Below the pieces are notes generated by a model. That model saw only the letters and a list, made by a program, of their open reading frames with translations. It was not told the origin of the DNA and searched no databases. This document shows, piece after piece, positions 24,842 through 34,536 of a DNA stretch of 64,000 bases. Made by a program: the position numbers and the translations under genes. Positions within the stretch are counted from its first letter, which is position 1. Each line of letters starts with the position of its first letter. The DNA lies in contig JAAUQT010000006.1 of the NCBI GenBank assembly GCA_012033495.1, forward strand, positions 1-64,000. The letters are read 5' to 3'. The DNA comes from Cyanobacteria bacterium RM1_2_2 (lineage in GTDB: Bacteria; Cyanobacteriota; Cyanobacteriia; Elainellales; Elainellaceae).

Positions 24842-27253
24842 ATGGCAATTTCTATTTCTGCAACCCCCAATACTCTGATTGAAGAAGCAGAGACTTCCGT
24901 AACAATCACTCTTACCTCTAGTGAGCCAATTCCACCTGAAGGGTTGGTGATCACCGTCGATAGCGGCGTGGAAAACGCACTGGGTCAATTCGATGTATTT
25001 GCGGCCCAATTTTCTAATACGCGGGTTGTGGGTGTAACTGATGACACGAGCGGTTTCATCATTCGATTGACAGGGCAAACTGGAACCATTCAGTTGCCAG
25101 TGTTCAATGATGATATCCCTGATAGTCCACAGACCTTTAACTTTTCAGTTCAACCCAGCCCAAACTACACGATTGCTCCAGGGGCAGGTTCTTTTTCGGT
25201 GACGATCGAGGATGCAGAGAGTGCGCCTACTCCAACGCCTACTCCAACACCAGAACCAACACCAACACCAACACCGGAGCCAACGCCTACTCCAACACCA
25301 GAGCCAACGCCTACTCCAACCCCTGAACCGACACCCACTCCAACCCCCACACCAGAACCAACCCCGACTCCCACTCCAGAGCCAACTCCAACTCCTGAAC
25401 CGACCCCGACTCCCACTCCAGCGGAAGATCTCGTTGTGAGCCTCACCACCTCAACCGATACGCTGAATGAAGCAGAAGGCACCTCTCTTACCTTCAACTT
25501 CACCGTAACCGGCGAGTTCCCCGAAGAAGGCGTTATCGTCCGGCTCGATGAAAACTTCTTCGATACCAACGACCTCGATTTCAACGTCTACGAAGAGGTC
25601 GGGCTAGAGTACGTTGACTTCGCAGAAACCTCACCGGGTCGATTCACTAATGACTATCGACTCACTCAGCCGAATGCCTCCATCACCACTGCCGTCTTCG
25701 ATGACAACGTGGCAGAACCCAGTGAGACCTACACCGCTGGTTTGCTGCCGATCGAGGATGCCAACTACGTGCTTGATCCAGAGGCAAGCGCGGTCAGTCT
25801 CACGATTACAGACGGTGCTGAAAACATTGATGACCCCGTGGTTAGCCTGTCCGTTAGCCAAACTGAACTCAATGAAGGCGACCCGCTGACGCTGACGCTG
25901 ACGGTTGAGGGCGAAATCCCTGAAGGTGGCATTGAGGTATATGTGGACAGCGATACGGCTGGAACACTGGGTGAATTCATCACGGTAGATGAAAATCGCA
26001 TTCCCGATGTCACCGTCACTGGGATCGAGGGACTGCCAGCCGAAGATGCTGATGCGGGCGGCTTCACGGTTCTCGTGGTGGAGAACACCGCCACTATCAG
26101 TATCGGCAGTATCTTTGATGATGGTCCCACCGAAGGCACAGAGACCTTCGAGTTCACCCTGCCAGACGGGGAGAACTATGGGGTTGATGCCGATGCCGAT
26201 GCGGTTACGCTCACCATCGACGATGGCGGTGAAGACGCAGTGTTTGCCGTTGAGTCAGGTGTCACCAGCGTTTTCCTGGACTTGGAACTGCTAGAAGAAG
26301 CCACTGGCATCACACTGGTCAGCACCGACAGTGATGCAGAACCATTCTCAGAAGACTTCCAGGTGGGCTTTGCAATCACCGACGACACCGACTTCACCTT
26401 TGCTCCGGCTCCCTTTACGCCGCTGGGTGGCACGATCGAGCACTCTGGCACGATTACCCTAGCGCTGGGCGGGGCTGAAGTCACTATCGGCGAATTTTCG
26501 ATTGGCTTTGACCCCAACCGCGTCTCGGATACGGCCAGCGGCTTTTTTGTCGCAGATACGCTAGAAGACCCGCTGGGGCTGGAGGTGCTGTTTGACATCA
26601 GTGCTCCTGGCACAGCATCCGTGATCAATGAGGAGCTAGAAATCAGCGAGGCGGATCTGTTGCTTGCCCCAGAGCTAGCCGAAGCACTGGGTATGGCAGA
26701 TTTAGCCAGCGCTGACATCGGGGATGCCCGGATCGATGCGATGGTTGCCCTCACGTCTGAGCAGCCTGGCTCTGATTTGCTGGATCTGACTACCCAAACC
26801 GGCAGCGTGCAAGTGGAGATCCTCGACCCAGAAACAGAGGCGTTCTTCTCGAATGTGGTTGGCTTCTACCGCATTGAAGATGAAACCGGAACTGTCGCTG
26901 ACCCACTCACCGGAACATCGATTGCCCCCGGTGAAGCGGGCTACACCGAAGCAGCATTGCGCCGCAGCCAGGTCGATGCAGCAGGCATCAGTTTCAGCAT
27001 CCGCGATACCGAATCCGTGACAGCAACCCTCCAAGGCGGTTCACTCTATGCACCGTTCATTGTGGCAGATGGCACGGTAGAGCAAGCCCTCAGCGGTGGC
27101 AAGGATGTCTTCTTCGACTTTGCTGCCGCCAATCCACTAGGCTTGGATCACGTGAACAAGGAAGGTGATCAGTACGCCTTTGAAGATCTGCGTGGTGGTG
27201 GCGACCTCGACTTCAACGATGCTGTCTTCACTGTGAGAACCATGGCGGTCTAA
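24842..27253 (+). CDS. Calx-beta repeat / DUF4114 secreted calcium-binding-type protein
   Basis: An 803-aa acidic protein without a classical signal peptide, as expected for type I secretion or cell-surface proteins. Residues about 1-128 are a Calx-beta domain ([16 protein letters not shown]). Residues about 129-195 are a Pro-Thr-Glu repeat linker. Two further Calx-beta domains follow at about 200-330 and 335-460. A beta-rich region leads to a C-terminal DUF4114 domain ([23 protein letters not shown]). Calx-beta and DUF4114 are commonly found in large extracellular cyanobacterial proteins. A terminator follows at 27336. The role is unknown; adhesion or surface-layer function is the usual suggestion. 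Paralogues lie on both sides. Confidence 0.85.
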   Translation: MAISISATPNTLIEEAETSVTITLTSSEPIPPEGLVITVDSGVENALGQFDVFAAQFSNTRVVGVTDDTSGFIIRLTGQTGTIQLPVFNDDIPDSPQTFNFSVQPSPNYTIAPGAGSFSVTIEDAESAPTPTPTPTPEPTPTPTPEPTPTPTPEPTPTPTPEPTPTPTPTPEPTPTPTPEPTPTPEPTPTPTPAEDLVVSLTTSTDTLNEAEGTSLTFNFTVTGEFPEEGVIVRLDENFFDTNDLDFNVYEEVGLEYVDFAETSPGRFTNDYRLTQPNASITTAVFDDNVAEPSETYTAGLLPIEDANYVLDPEASAVSLTITDGAENIDDPVVSLSVSQTELNEGDPLTLTLTVEGEIPEGGIEVYVDSDTAGTLGEFITVDENRIPDVTVTGIEGLPAEDADAGGFTVLVVENTATISIGSIFDDGPTEGTETFEFTLPDGENYGVDADADAVTLTIDDGGEDAVFAVESGVTSVFLDLELLEEATGITLVSTDSDAEPFSEDFQVGFAITDDTDFTFAPAPFTPLGGTIEHSGTITLALGGAEVTIGEFSIGFDPNRVSDTASGFFVADTLEDPLGLEVLFDISAPGTASVINEELEISEADLLLAPELAEALGMADLASADIGDARIDAMVALTSEQPGSDLLDLTTQTGSVQVEILDPETEAFFSNVVGFYRIEDETGTVADPLTGTSIAPGEAGYTEAALRRSQVDAAGISFSIRDTESVTATLQGGSLYAPFIVADGTVEQALSGGKDVFFDFAAANPLGLDHVNKEGDQYAFEDLRGGGDLDFNDAVFTVRTMAV
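25226..25420 (+). repeat. Pro-Thr/Glu-Pro codon repeat inside the Calx-beta gene
   Basis: About 195 bp of CCN-ACN-CCN codons encode a PTPTPEP-type linker of about 65 residues. The DNA is a degenerate tandem repeat, prone to length change. It separates the first Calx-beta domain from the later ones. Confidence 0.85.
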
Positions 27254-27335
27254 GTGACAGCTTGTAATCAAGCCTGATCAAGCCTGACCAGAATGGGCAA
27301 ATGATCAGCAAATGAATGAAATCGTTGATGACATT

Positions 27336-27377
27336 AAAGGACAGATTGGAAGCAATTCCGCTGTCCTTTTCAGATTT
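27336..27377 (+). terminator. Rho-independent terminator after the DUF4114 gene
   Basis: Perfect nine-base stem AAAGGACAG (27336-27344) with CTGTCCTTT (27361-27369), then a T-rich tail (CAGATTTTT). It lies about 80 bp after the stop codon of the Calx-beta/DUF4114 gene. Confidence 0.8.
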
Positions 27378-27517
27378 TTGAACGCCAATAGGGGAGTGAA
27401 TGCGATAGACTAAGTTACCAGTAGCGAGCCATTCAGTAGCAATCTTCAACGTTAGGATGCAGCAATGAATGCGTAATTGGCTCCTTGCCTGATTATTGTT
27501 CTATTTCAGTCATTACC

Positions 27518-28318
27518 ATGACCACTGTTAAATTTTCTGCAACCCCTACAACGCTGATCGAATCTCAAAACACAGTGCTTACCTTTCGGTTTGAGCTAGA
27601 TCAAGCTCCTCCAGCTAGCGGGGTGAAAGTAACCGTTAAAGGAAATGTGCCTCAGTCTTTGACTCAGCTTGATTTGCTCTCACTCAACTTTGCGGGCGGC
27701 GAACAGCCTGTCGGAGACCTCGACTTTTCAGGATTTGATTTCACCATCACCTCAAGGGTCGCCACCATTAACCTGCCCGTCTTTCAAGACAACCAAACTG
27801 AAGGGCTACAGGCCGTGACCTACACGCTTCAGCCAGGTTCGGGTTACACGGTTGATCGAAGCGCTAGAGCCACCACAGTTCAGTTTGCCGATACACCTAA
27901 CCAACTCAGAAACATCAGAGGCACGGCTGCTGCTGACATCCTCACCGGAACCAATGGCAAAAACACGATCAGCGGGCTAGCTGGCAACGATCGCCTCAGC
28001 GGATTGGGCGGCAACGATACCCTGGTTGGCGGTGCTGGCAACGACACGCTGATTGGCGGCAGAGGTTCCGACACACTGCGGGGCAATCAAGGGCGCGATG
28101 TGTTTGTTCTAGAAAAAGGCCCCGGCACAGATAGGATCACGGATCTTACGAATAACCAAGATCGGTTAGGATTGAGCGCAGGCATTACGTTTGGGCAGCT
28201 TAATATCAGTCAGCGCGGCAACAATGTGTTGCTGAAAGTTGGCAACGATGCGCTAGCAACTCTGATCGGAGTGCAGCAAAATCAAATCAATCAAGCCGAT
28301 TTTGTGAATTTCTCATGA
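27518..28318 (+). CDS. Calx-beta / RTX-repeat secreted protein
   Basis: 266 aa from the ATG at 27518, chosen because MTTVKFSATPTTLIES aligns with the N-terminus of the neighbouring Calx-beta protein. Residues about 1-125 are a Calx-beta domain; about 135-190 are nonapeptide hemolysin-type repeats (GNDRLSGLGGNDTLVGGAGND) that bind calcium and usually mark type I secreted proteins; a C-terminal RTX-associated beta domain follows. No signal peptide. The stop codon overlaps the start of the sucrase/ferredoxin-like gene (ATGA at 28315-28318), so the two are translationally coupled despite apparently different cell locations. Function is unknown. Confidence 0.85.
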   Translation: MTTVKFSATPTTLIESQNTVLTFRFELDQAPPASGVKVTVKGNVPQSLTQLDLLSLNFAGGEQPVGDLDFSGFDFTITSRVATINLPVFQDNQTEGLQAVTYTLQPGSGYTVDRSARATTVQFADTPNQLRNIRGTAAADILTGTNGKNTISGLAGNDRLSGLGGNDTLVGGAGNDTLIGGRGSDTLRGNQGRDVFVLEKGPGTDRITDLTNNQDRLGLSAGITFGQLNISQRGNNVLLKVGNDALATLIGVQQNQINQADFVNFS

Positions 28319-29406
28319 CTTCCGCTCAGGCAACAACCGACTGCCGCTTTTGCTCACAGGTCTCGAAAGCCAACGGCGAAGACCCGATTGGCTCTGCACC
28401 CGTTACTGACCACTGGCTGATTACCGAAATGCCCTTGCCTTGGTCAGCCCAAATTATGAAGCAGCCGCAGATTCAGCCTGTGCTGTCCTTGATCAAAACT
28501 CTGGCGTTGGCAGGGGTGAAAGTGCGTCCGATTGCCATTGCCCCCGATCGGGAATATTCTCAAGCTGGCTACCGGCGCGTTTTGTTCTACTCTCGCCCTG
28601 ACCGTTTCTTTGCAACTTATCAAAAGCAGGAATACTTGCTGCCAGAAGCCGAAGTTGCGCCATTAGCCGTTGCCCTACTCAAACAAATTGCCAACCAGCC
28701 CAACGACCTGAAGCGATTTGAGGGCTACCGTCAGCCCAATGGTTTGACTAGAGATTTGCTGGTCTGCACGCACGGCAATGTAGATGCAGCTTGCGCCCGC
28801 TTTGGGTTTCCCATCTACGACAAGCTGCGTAAGCACTATGCAGACGGTTCTGCTACAAATGAGCAAGGACAACTGCGCGTCTGGCGATGCAGCCATTTTG
28901 GAGGACATCAATATGCGCCGACTTTGCTCGACCTGCCTGAAGGACGCTATTGGGGGCATCTAGAGCCGGAAATGCTCGATCAATTGGTCTACCGCTCTGG
29001 GATTGCTGCTGATCTAGGACGCTTTTACCGAGGGTGTGCCAGTTTAGGGAAGTTTGAGCAAATTGCCGAACGAGAAATTTGGCTTCAGGAGGGCTGGCAG
29101 TGGCTCACTTTTGCCAAACAAGGGCGAGTGGTGCGTTTAGGAGAAAGCTGGTTCAAACGCTGCCTGCGGTCTACCCTACAGTGGATTCCTTCTAAGCGGC
29201 TTCGGTTTTTGTTAGAGCGTTCCAAACAAGATGCTGTTTGGGCGGAGGTGCAAATTGACTATGCGACTTCCGAGGGTTCCAAGGGTTCGTATCGGGCTAG
29301 GGTTGCAGTAAGTGGGCAAATTATGACGGCGATTCGATCTGCCGAGCCCATAGAGCAAGTGCCAGTCAACCAGTATCAGGTGACGGCGTTAGTCAAACTT
29401 GGATGA
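28315..29406 (+). CDS. Sucrase/ferredoxin-like thioredoxin-fold [2Fe-2S] protein
   Basis: 363 aa of the sucrase/ferredoxin-like family, which includes the thioredoxin-like ferredoxin Apd1 of yeast. Conserved features are an N-terminal CRFC, then LVCTHGNVDAACARFGFP and RCSHFGGHQYAPTLL. The C-x8-C pair plus HxGGH fits the bis-histidine, bis-cysteine [2Fe-2S] site described for Apd1-type proteins. It is probably cytosolic, with no signal peptide or membrane segment. The start overlaps the stop of the RTX gene by four bases. In this context an electron-transfer role such as reductive release of iron from an imported chelate is plausible, but is inference only. Confidence 0.82.
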   Translation: MTSAQATTDCRFCSQVSKANGEDPIGSAPVTDHWLITEMPLPWSAQIMKQPQIQPVLSLIKTLALAGVKVRPIAIAPDREYSQAGYRRVLFYSRPDRFFATYQKQEYLLPEAEVAPLAVALLKQIANQPNDLKRFEGYRQPNGLTRDLLVCTHGNVDAACARFGFPIYDKLRKHYADGSATNEQGQLRVWRCSHFGGHQYAPTLLDLPEGRYWGHLEPEMLDQLVYRSGIAADLGRFYRGCASLGKFEQIAEREIWLQEGWQWLTFAKQGRVVRLGESWFKRCLRSTLQWIPSKRLRFLLERSKQDAVWAEVQIDYATSEGSKGSYRARVAVSGQIMTAIRSAEPIEQVPVNQYQVTALVKLG

Positions 29407-29457
29407 AAAATTTGATTGAACCTCACTGGATTAAACCTCAACCATTGCAGTGCCGCT

Positions 29458-30483
29458 ATGCCAACCAAACGCTTTTCGTCAATCAAACCGTCTCCTAAAC
29501 GCCAATCTCGCTCTCAGGCGGTGATTCCGCTTCGGACTGCCAAATCAACCTGTCAGGTGACGCTGTTACTCGCGGCTGGCCATCAATATCAGTTCGCGCT
29601 CAGTTCTGATGATCCGCTGCTGCATCAGCTTTTTCAGGTGATGTTGGCTAAAACCCAGTCCCAAAACCAAGGGGTAGCCGGGCAGCCGCAACTCTTGCAA
29701 ATTCCAGTCCAGCAAGGGCAAGCATCGCTGTGTATTTCCAGCGCCGATTTGATTGGCATCGTGAGTGAGCCAGCGCTGTTTATCAAGCCACACGCCGCTT
29801 CAGCCCAGCCGCGTTCCCAAGACACTGAACCTCAGCCTAGCGCACCTGCTATCATTCAGCCGACCAGCACATCGATTTTGCCTGCTCGATTTGTACAACT
29901 CGAACCGTTTTTGTCTGCTGCGGATCATGCTAAAGCGCTGGAAATTGCCCTGAACCAAGCAGACAATTTTGTCGCTTCAACGACCACCACTGCTGCGGAT
30001 AACTATCGTCAGTCTTCCATCCTGTATGCAACTTACTACACCGACTTTTACCAAAAGCTTCGACTGAAAATTCTAGAGACGTTGCCCACCATCTTGCAGC
30101 AGTTGCAAATGCCAGAGTTTCAGATCAGCGAAGTTGAAATGCAGATGACTGCCCACAACGACGGCTGCTTCTACAAAATTCACAATGATTCTGGTCACAC
30201 GCCCACCCGCACCCGCCAGCTAACTTACGTCTATTACTTCCACCAAACGCCCCAAGCCTTTTCAGGTGGAAAACTCAAAATTTATGACACCGAGTTGCAG
30301 CAGAACGGCCCAAAAGCGCGAGCCATTTCCCAAACCGTGACTCCCAAAAACAACAGCATCATCTTCTTTGATAGTCGGCTCATGCACGAAGTGTTGCCTA
30401 TCGTTTGTCCATCACGAGTTTTTGACCATAGCCGATTTACCCTCAACGGATGGCTACGTCGCGCTGAGCCATCGAGCAATTGA
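29458..30483 (+). CDS. 2-oxoglutarate/Fe(II)-dependent oxygenase with N-terminal extension
   Basis: 341 aa from the ATG at 29458; earlier TTG starts lie upstream. Residues about 1-130 are an unassigned domain (QVTLLLAAGHQYQFAL...). Residues about 140-335 form a prolyl-hydroxylase-like 2OG-Fe(II) oxygenase fold. The iron ligands are His and Asp in YKIHNDSGH and a distal His in SRLMHEVLP; the Arg in RFTLNGWLRR would bind 2-oxoglutarate. Substrate is unknown; it could hydroxylate a peptide, a protein or a metallophore precursor. It follows the sucrase/ferredoxin gene in the same direction after about 50 bp and is convergent with the DUF3102 gene. Confidence 0.85.
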   Translation: MPTKRFSSIKPSPKRQSRSQAVIPLRTAKSTCQVTLLLAAGHQYQFALSSDDPLLHQLFQVMLAKTQSQNQGVAGQPQLLQIPVQQGQASLCISSADLIGIVSEPALFIKPHAASAQPRSQDTEPQPSAPAIIQPTSTSILPARFVQLEPFLSAADHAKALEIALNQADNFVASTTTTAADNYRQSSILYATYYTDFYQKLRLKILETLPTILQQLQMPEFQISEVEMQMTAHNDGCFYKIHNDSGHTPTRTRQLTYVYYFHQTPQAFSGGKLKIYDTELQQNGPKARAISQTVTPKNNSIIFFDSRLMHEVLPIVCPSRVFDHSRFTLNGWLRRAEPSSN

Positions 30484-30515
30484 GCGGTTTAGAAAACGCT
30501 GCCATTCAATTCCTG

Positions 30516-31502
30516 TCATTCGATTTTCACAGCTTGCAGTCCAGTTGCTTGCATTGCCCGACGGCAGCGCTCTGGCGACAGATCTCCGGCAACCACTTTG
30601 CGCCCCATGCGATGAGCAATGGCAATCAGGTTTTCATGCGGTAGCCAGGGAAAAATCACGGTTTCCTGACGCTGGGAAAAGAGCGTGATCAACTGCTCGA
30701 TCAGGCTGTTTTGCAACGTTGCTTCTGGCAGGATCGTCACGGTTTTGGCAGCTTCTACGAGCCAGTCGTGATCCCAATCATCACCTGTGGCAGCGAGAGC
30801 AAAAGCCGCTTCCGGAATCAGCGTGTAAAAATCTGGCGAAGCCGTATCGCCACAGAAAATGAGATGCTGTTGATCAAGCAGATGCCAGCCGGGTTGCAGG
30901 GCTGCCGTGGGGTTCACTGAAGCCAGCACCGATTCTGCAATCACATCAACCGCCACTGCCACATCGGCCGCACCCGATCGGGGAATCACCGTCAAAATTT
31001 CAGGTTTTTTGAGGGTTTCCACCGCCGTTAGGGACACTTCCACCGTTTCAGGCAGCATTTTGGCTGGGCGTTCTTGTTCAATCGTTTTGCGTAAATCCTT
31101 GTGAGTCACCTTCTTGCCTGCTTTGGCTTGCTGAAGATACTGTTCCCGCACTTCTTGGGGCGTGGAGGGAGCCGCTAACAGGTAAAGGGCAGAAGTGGCA
31201 ATGTCGATTTGTGCAAGATTTGCACGTTCTTGGAAAGTTTCGTACACATTGATAAAGTTATAGGCTGTACGGCGGCTCCAGCCAAATTCAGCCTTCAGCC
31301 AGGTTTCAAACTGACCGTGCTTAAGGGCAGACCGGACATCAACCAGCCGTTGACCAATTTCCCAAATATCCTGGGCCGACCGCTGCAAGCGCTCCCGAAT
31401 TTCTCCAGTCCGCTGCTGCACGATCGTCCGCTGCGTTGGAGTCAACACCTGATAATCAAAATGGGTCGTCACCACTAAATCGCTGTGATTCTTCTTAGCC
31501 AC
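30516..31502 (-). CDS. DUF3102 domain protein (putative DNA-binding)
   Basis: 328 aa. The N-terminal half (about 20-110) is a DUF3102 domain with a helix-turn-helix-like stretch (FETWLKAEFGWSRRTAYNF), recalling ParB/KorB-type HTH proteins. The middle is charged and helical, and the C-terminal part (about 200-328) has no family I recognise. It could be a sequence-specific DNA-binding protein, though no target is known to me. Its own coding sequence contains a near-perfect copy (31211-31225) of a 15-bp palindrome also present at 24132 and in the tonB promoter. It is convergent with the 2OG oxygenase gene. Confidence 0.75.
   Translation of the reverse strand: MAKKNHSDLVVTTHFDYQVLTPTQRTIVQQRTGEIRERLQRSAQDIWEIGQRLVDVRSALKHGQFETWLKAEFGWSRRTAYNFINVYETFQERANLAQIDIATSALYLLAAPSTPQEVREQYLQQAKAGKKVTHKDLRKTIEQERPAKMLPETVEVSLTAVETLKKPEILTVIPRSGAADVAVAVDVIAESVLASVNPTAALQPGWHLLDQQHLIFCGDTASPDFYTLIPEAAFALAATGDDWDHDWLVEAAKTVTILPEATLQNSLIEQLITLFSQRQETVIFPWLPHENLIAIAHRMGRKVVAGDLSPERCRRAMQATGLQAVKIE
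31211..31225. promoter_or_regulatory. 15-bp palindrome GTGCAAGATTTGCAC, copy 2
   Basis: One mismatch from a perfect 7-1-7 dyad. It lies about 280 bp inside the DUF3102 coding region. It may be an internal operator, or a coincidence of codon use (it encodes part of a Val/Asn-Leu-Ala-Gln stretch). Confidence 0.35.
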
Positions 31503-32327
31503 CGCAGATCCTAGCTCACTTAATCAAAAATATCAGATAGTTTGTATTGCTGGTTCAGCAATTGTTCTTACTGTTATCCGTTAGTTTGACAGAATTGGAT
31601 TCTACCTGGCTCCTACTTAGAACTGGAGGTGGGCCAATCAAATCGAAATTGGCGTTACTGATTCAGGGAATAAAAAGGCGTCTCCGATCCTCGGTTCCTA
31701 CGATGCAAGCTTAACTAACCTAGATGACACAGATTACGAAGCCAGGGATCTTCCAGATTCATACTCCGCTTTAGCAACATATTCGGAAATCTGATGATAG
31801 CTGATGCCATGATTCTGTTCATGATCATACCAATTTGCCAAGGATCTCCCTAGGCGGCTTGACAAGTCTTAGCTTTCAGTCTTTTATAATTAATGAGAAA
31901 GATTACTAATAGTAGCAAGGATTGTATCTTAGATTTAAGCTTAGAGTTGGCTTTCTACCGACCATTCGATGAGTGTGTGAAATTGGGAGCTTCTTCTTAA
32001 AGGATGTCTGAAAAGTTAAACCGCTTGCACTTGCTCCCCCCTACCCCCCTTCCGAAAGGGGGAATCAAAGCAAAACTGGATTAAAGTCCCCTTTTTTAAG
32101 GGGGATTTGGGGGGATCTCGCAAAATAATGATGTAGCCAAGAGGACTTTTCAGACATCCTCTGAGATTAGATTGAAGCCTCTAAAGCTGCATCGAGAGCT
32201 AAAACCCCGATGGTTTCATCAAATGGGGAATCATTTAGCAGAGGTTAGTTTAAGCAGATATTGATGATTTTTCTTATCTATTACTGCTGTAAATGTTACA
32301 AAAATTGCTTGAAAACAGGGTGAACCT
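31503..32327. other. Intergenic region with a MITE-like element
   Basis: About 825 bp between the divergent DUF3102 and VOC genes. No open frame looks real. It contains the terminal-inverted-repeat element at 32001-32160 and presumably both promoters. Confidence 0.5.
32001..32160. mobile_element. 160-bp MITE with 16-bp perfect terminal inverted repeats
   Basis: Ends are AGGATGTCTGAAAAGT (32001-32016) and its exact reverse complement (32145-32160). The interior has opposed C-rich and G-rich tracts (CCCCCCTTCCGAAAGGGGG and CCCCTTTTTTAAGGGGG) able to fold. It is too short to code for a transposase. I could not define a target-site duplication with confidence. Confidence 0.65.
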
Positions 32328-33068
32328 ATGCCCCTTCAGTCATTAGCCGTTGCCACAGATTCTTTGTTAGAAATTGACCACATTATCGTCTGCACTAGCA
32401 CAGTGGTTCAGCCTGCTGCTTTCGCTGACTTGGGGCTAACTTGTTCTAACCAGCCAATTCGCCGCCCGCATCAGGGTACAGTTTCACACCTTATTTTCTT
32501 TGAAAACATTTATCTAGAACTCATTGGCGTAGAAGATGAAATGGCGGCTGAAATCTACGCGATGCAGTTTGGTATTGACTTTTTAGCGCGGGCTCAGTGG
32601 CGGCAAACGCAGGCTTCCCCCTTTGGGCTGGCCCTCCGACGAAAGCTAGAATTTGTTGAAACCACGCTGCTGCCGGCTTCGTCTCCCGCAGCCAAAGCTA
32701 ACGAAACTGCTGCCGTCAACTTTGCCGCCGACAATTTCATCAACTTTGCCGCCGACAACTGGCGTACCCAAGCCGAACCGCTCTGTTTTGTCATTCCAGA
32801 CTCTATTTCCCTCCTCTCCCTGCTGGATCGGGCTACCAACGTCGATCAGCTTTTGTCCCATGCTGCCGGGATGCGGCATCTGACGAGCGCTAAGGTTGCG
32901 ATGGAAAGCGTGGAGATGACCGATTCGATAACGATGCTGAGCCGCGATGGGGTCGTAGAAGTGGAGCAGAATGCTGAGCCGCTGTTAGAACTCAGGTTCG
33001 ACCATCAACTGCAAAAGCAAACCCTCGACCTGCGCTGGTTAGGCATTCCTGTGGTACTAAGTTATTGA
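32328..33068 (+). CDS. VOC / glyoxalase-like domain protein
   Basis: 246 aa. The N-terminus (EIDHIIVCTSTVVQPAAFADLGL...HLIFFENIYLELIGV) matches the glyoxalase-like (Glyoxalase_3) branch of the vicinal oxygen chelate superfamily, with the His of IDH and the Glu of LELIG in the places expected for metal ligands. Residues about 120-150 include a short internal repeat (NFAADNFINFAADNW). The stop is one base before the start of the HlyD-type gene, so the two are probably co-transcribed. Substrate is unknown. Confidence 0.78.
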   Translation: MPLQSLAVATDSLLEIDHIIVCTSTVVQPAAFADLGLTCSNQPIRRPHQGTVSHLIFFENIYLELIGVEDEMAAEIYAMQFGIDFLARAQWRQTQASPFGLALRRKLEFVETTLLPASSPAAKANETAAVNFAADNFINFAADNWRTQAEPLCFVIPDSISLLSLLDRATNVDQLLSHAAGMRHLTSAKVAMESVEMTDSITMLSRDGVVEVEQNAEPLLELRFDHQLQKQTLDLRWLGIPVVLSY

Positions 33069-33069
33069 A

Positions 33070-34506
33070 ATGGATGACAACTTTCAATTGAGCGACTCGG
33101 ATTCTAACCAACCGAACGATCAGGGTCCTCGTCCTTTAGCGGCTGACAGCCCCTCAAGCTCATCTCTTCCGACAGCGCCAGCCCAAGGGATCACCCGAAT
33201 TCTGTTAGGGGTTGGTTTAGGTGTGGCATTGACGTTAGGTGCAACGCATTGGTTGAAACCTCAATCTTCTGACCCAACGCCTGCTATTTCACCTGTCTCG
33301 TCTGTTGGTTTGCCGCACGTTACGGTCACAGCAGCCGTCATGGCTCCAATTCAGCAGCTTCTAGAAGCCACGGGTACAGTTGCGGCGGCAGAACTGTTGG
33401 CTGTGCGGTCTCCTAGCAGTGGTTTGCAAATTCAGCAAGTGCTAGTAGAAGAAGGGGATTTGGTACGTCAGGGGCAAGTGCTGGCGATTCTGGATAGTAC
33501 GGTGTTGCAGGCACAGTTTCGGGAAGCGCAGGCGCAAGTCCGAGAGGCAGAGGCTCAGCTAGCCGAACTCCGGGCAGGCAGTCGAGTAGAAGAGATCGAT
33601 CGGGCGCGGGCAGAAGTCCGGCGGGCAGAGGCAGAGGTGAAACGGGCTGAATCAGATTTGAATTTGGCAACGGAGCGAGTGCAGCGCAACCAAACCTTAG
33701 CCAACGAAGGAGCCATTGCCAGCGATCGGCTGGATGAAGTGATGAACCAGTCTCGCAGCAGCCAGTCTGGTTTGGAGCAGGCGCAGGCAGAATTGCAGCA
33801 AGCCATCCAACAGCTTGCCGAACTAGAAGCAGGTCCACGTTTGGAAACCATTGCTCAGGCTCAGGCTCAGCTAGATGCGAGCCGAGAGCGCGTCCGAACT
33901 CTGCAAGCACAGCTTGAAGACACTCAGGTGTTGGCTCCCCGCAGCGGTAAAATTGCCGAACGGCTGGCGCGAGTTGGAGATGTTGCCTCGCCTTCCAACC
34001 AGTTGTTTAGCATCATCGACAATCAACAGCTTGAGTTATTGCTCGAAATTCCTGAAACCCAACTGCCCCAAATCCGGCTTCAGCAAGGCGTCAGGATTAC
34101 CAGCGATGCCAATCCTGACCTGCGGCTGAGTGGACGAGTCCAGGAGATTAATCCGCTGATTGATCCAGCTTCCCGCATTGCAACTGTAAAAGTCTCATTG
34201 CCCGCCTCAGACTTGCTGCGCCCAGGAATGTTTTTGCGCGGAGCCATCATCACTTCGGCTCATCAAGGCTTAACCCTACCTGCTGAAGCCGTTCTGCCCC
34301 AACCTGACGGCAGCCATCTGGTTTATACGCTTAACTCTGATCAAACCAATTCTGATCAAACTGTAACGGCTAAATCTGTAGAAATTGGCGAACTCTTACC
34401 AAATCAACACATTGAAATCAAACAAGGATTATTAGAGAACGATCAAGTTGTGGTGAAGGGAGCGGCTTATTTAGGACAGGGCGATCGCGTTGAAGTTGTA
34501 AAGTAG
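33070..34506 (+). CDS. HlyD/RND-family periplasmic adaptor (membrane fusion protein)
   Basis: 478 aa. One membrane anchor (about 42-62, GITRILLGVGLGVALTLGA), split biotinyl-lipoyl half-domains (VEEGDLVRQGQVLAILD and VLAPRSGKIAERLARVGDV), and between them a long coiled coil (about 150-300) containing two related segments (SRVEEIDRARAEV and PRLETIAQAQAQL). A beta-barrel and membrane-proximal domain finish it. It would link an inner-membrane pump to an outer-membrane duct. The cognate RND pump is encoded at 35715, separated by a Uma2 gene in the opposite direction. Likely a drug or metallophore efflux component. Confidence 0.88.
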   Translation: MDDNFQLSDSDSNQPNDQGPRPLAADSPSSSSLPTAPAQGITRILLGVGLGVALTLGATHWLKPQSSDPTPAISPVSSVGLPHVTVTAAVMAPIQQLLEATGTVAAAELLAVRSPSSGLQIQQVLVEEGDLVRQGQVLAILDSTVLQAQFREAQAQVREAEAQLAELRAGSRVEEIDRARAEVRRAEAEVKRAESDLNLATERVQRNQTLANEGAIASDRLDEVMNQSRSSQSGLEQAQAELQQAIQQLAELEAGPRLETIAQAQAQLDASRERVRTLQAQLEDTQVLAPRSGKIAERLARVGDVASPSNQLFSIIDNQQLELLLEIPETQLPQIRLQQGVRITSDANPDLRLSGRVQEINPLIDPASRIATVKVSLPASDLLRPGMFLRGAIITSAHQGLTLPAEAVLPQPDGSHLVYTLNSDQTNSDQTVTAKSVEIGELLPNQHIEIKQGLLENDQVVVKGAAYLGQGDRVEVVK

Positions 34507-34536
34507 AAGCCAAAATGGAAAGCCTTTTGTTACGGT

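Noticed and set aside
25165-25584. Minus-strand frame rich in Val-Gly-Ser repeats
   Set aside because: It is only the antisense reading of the Pro-Thr codon repeat in the Calx-beta gene.
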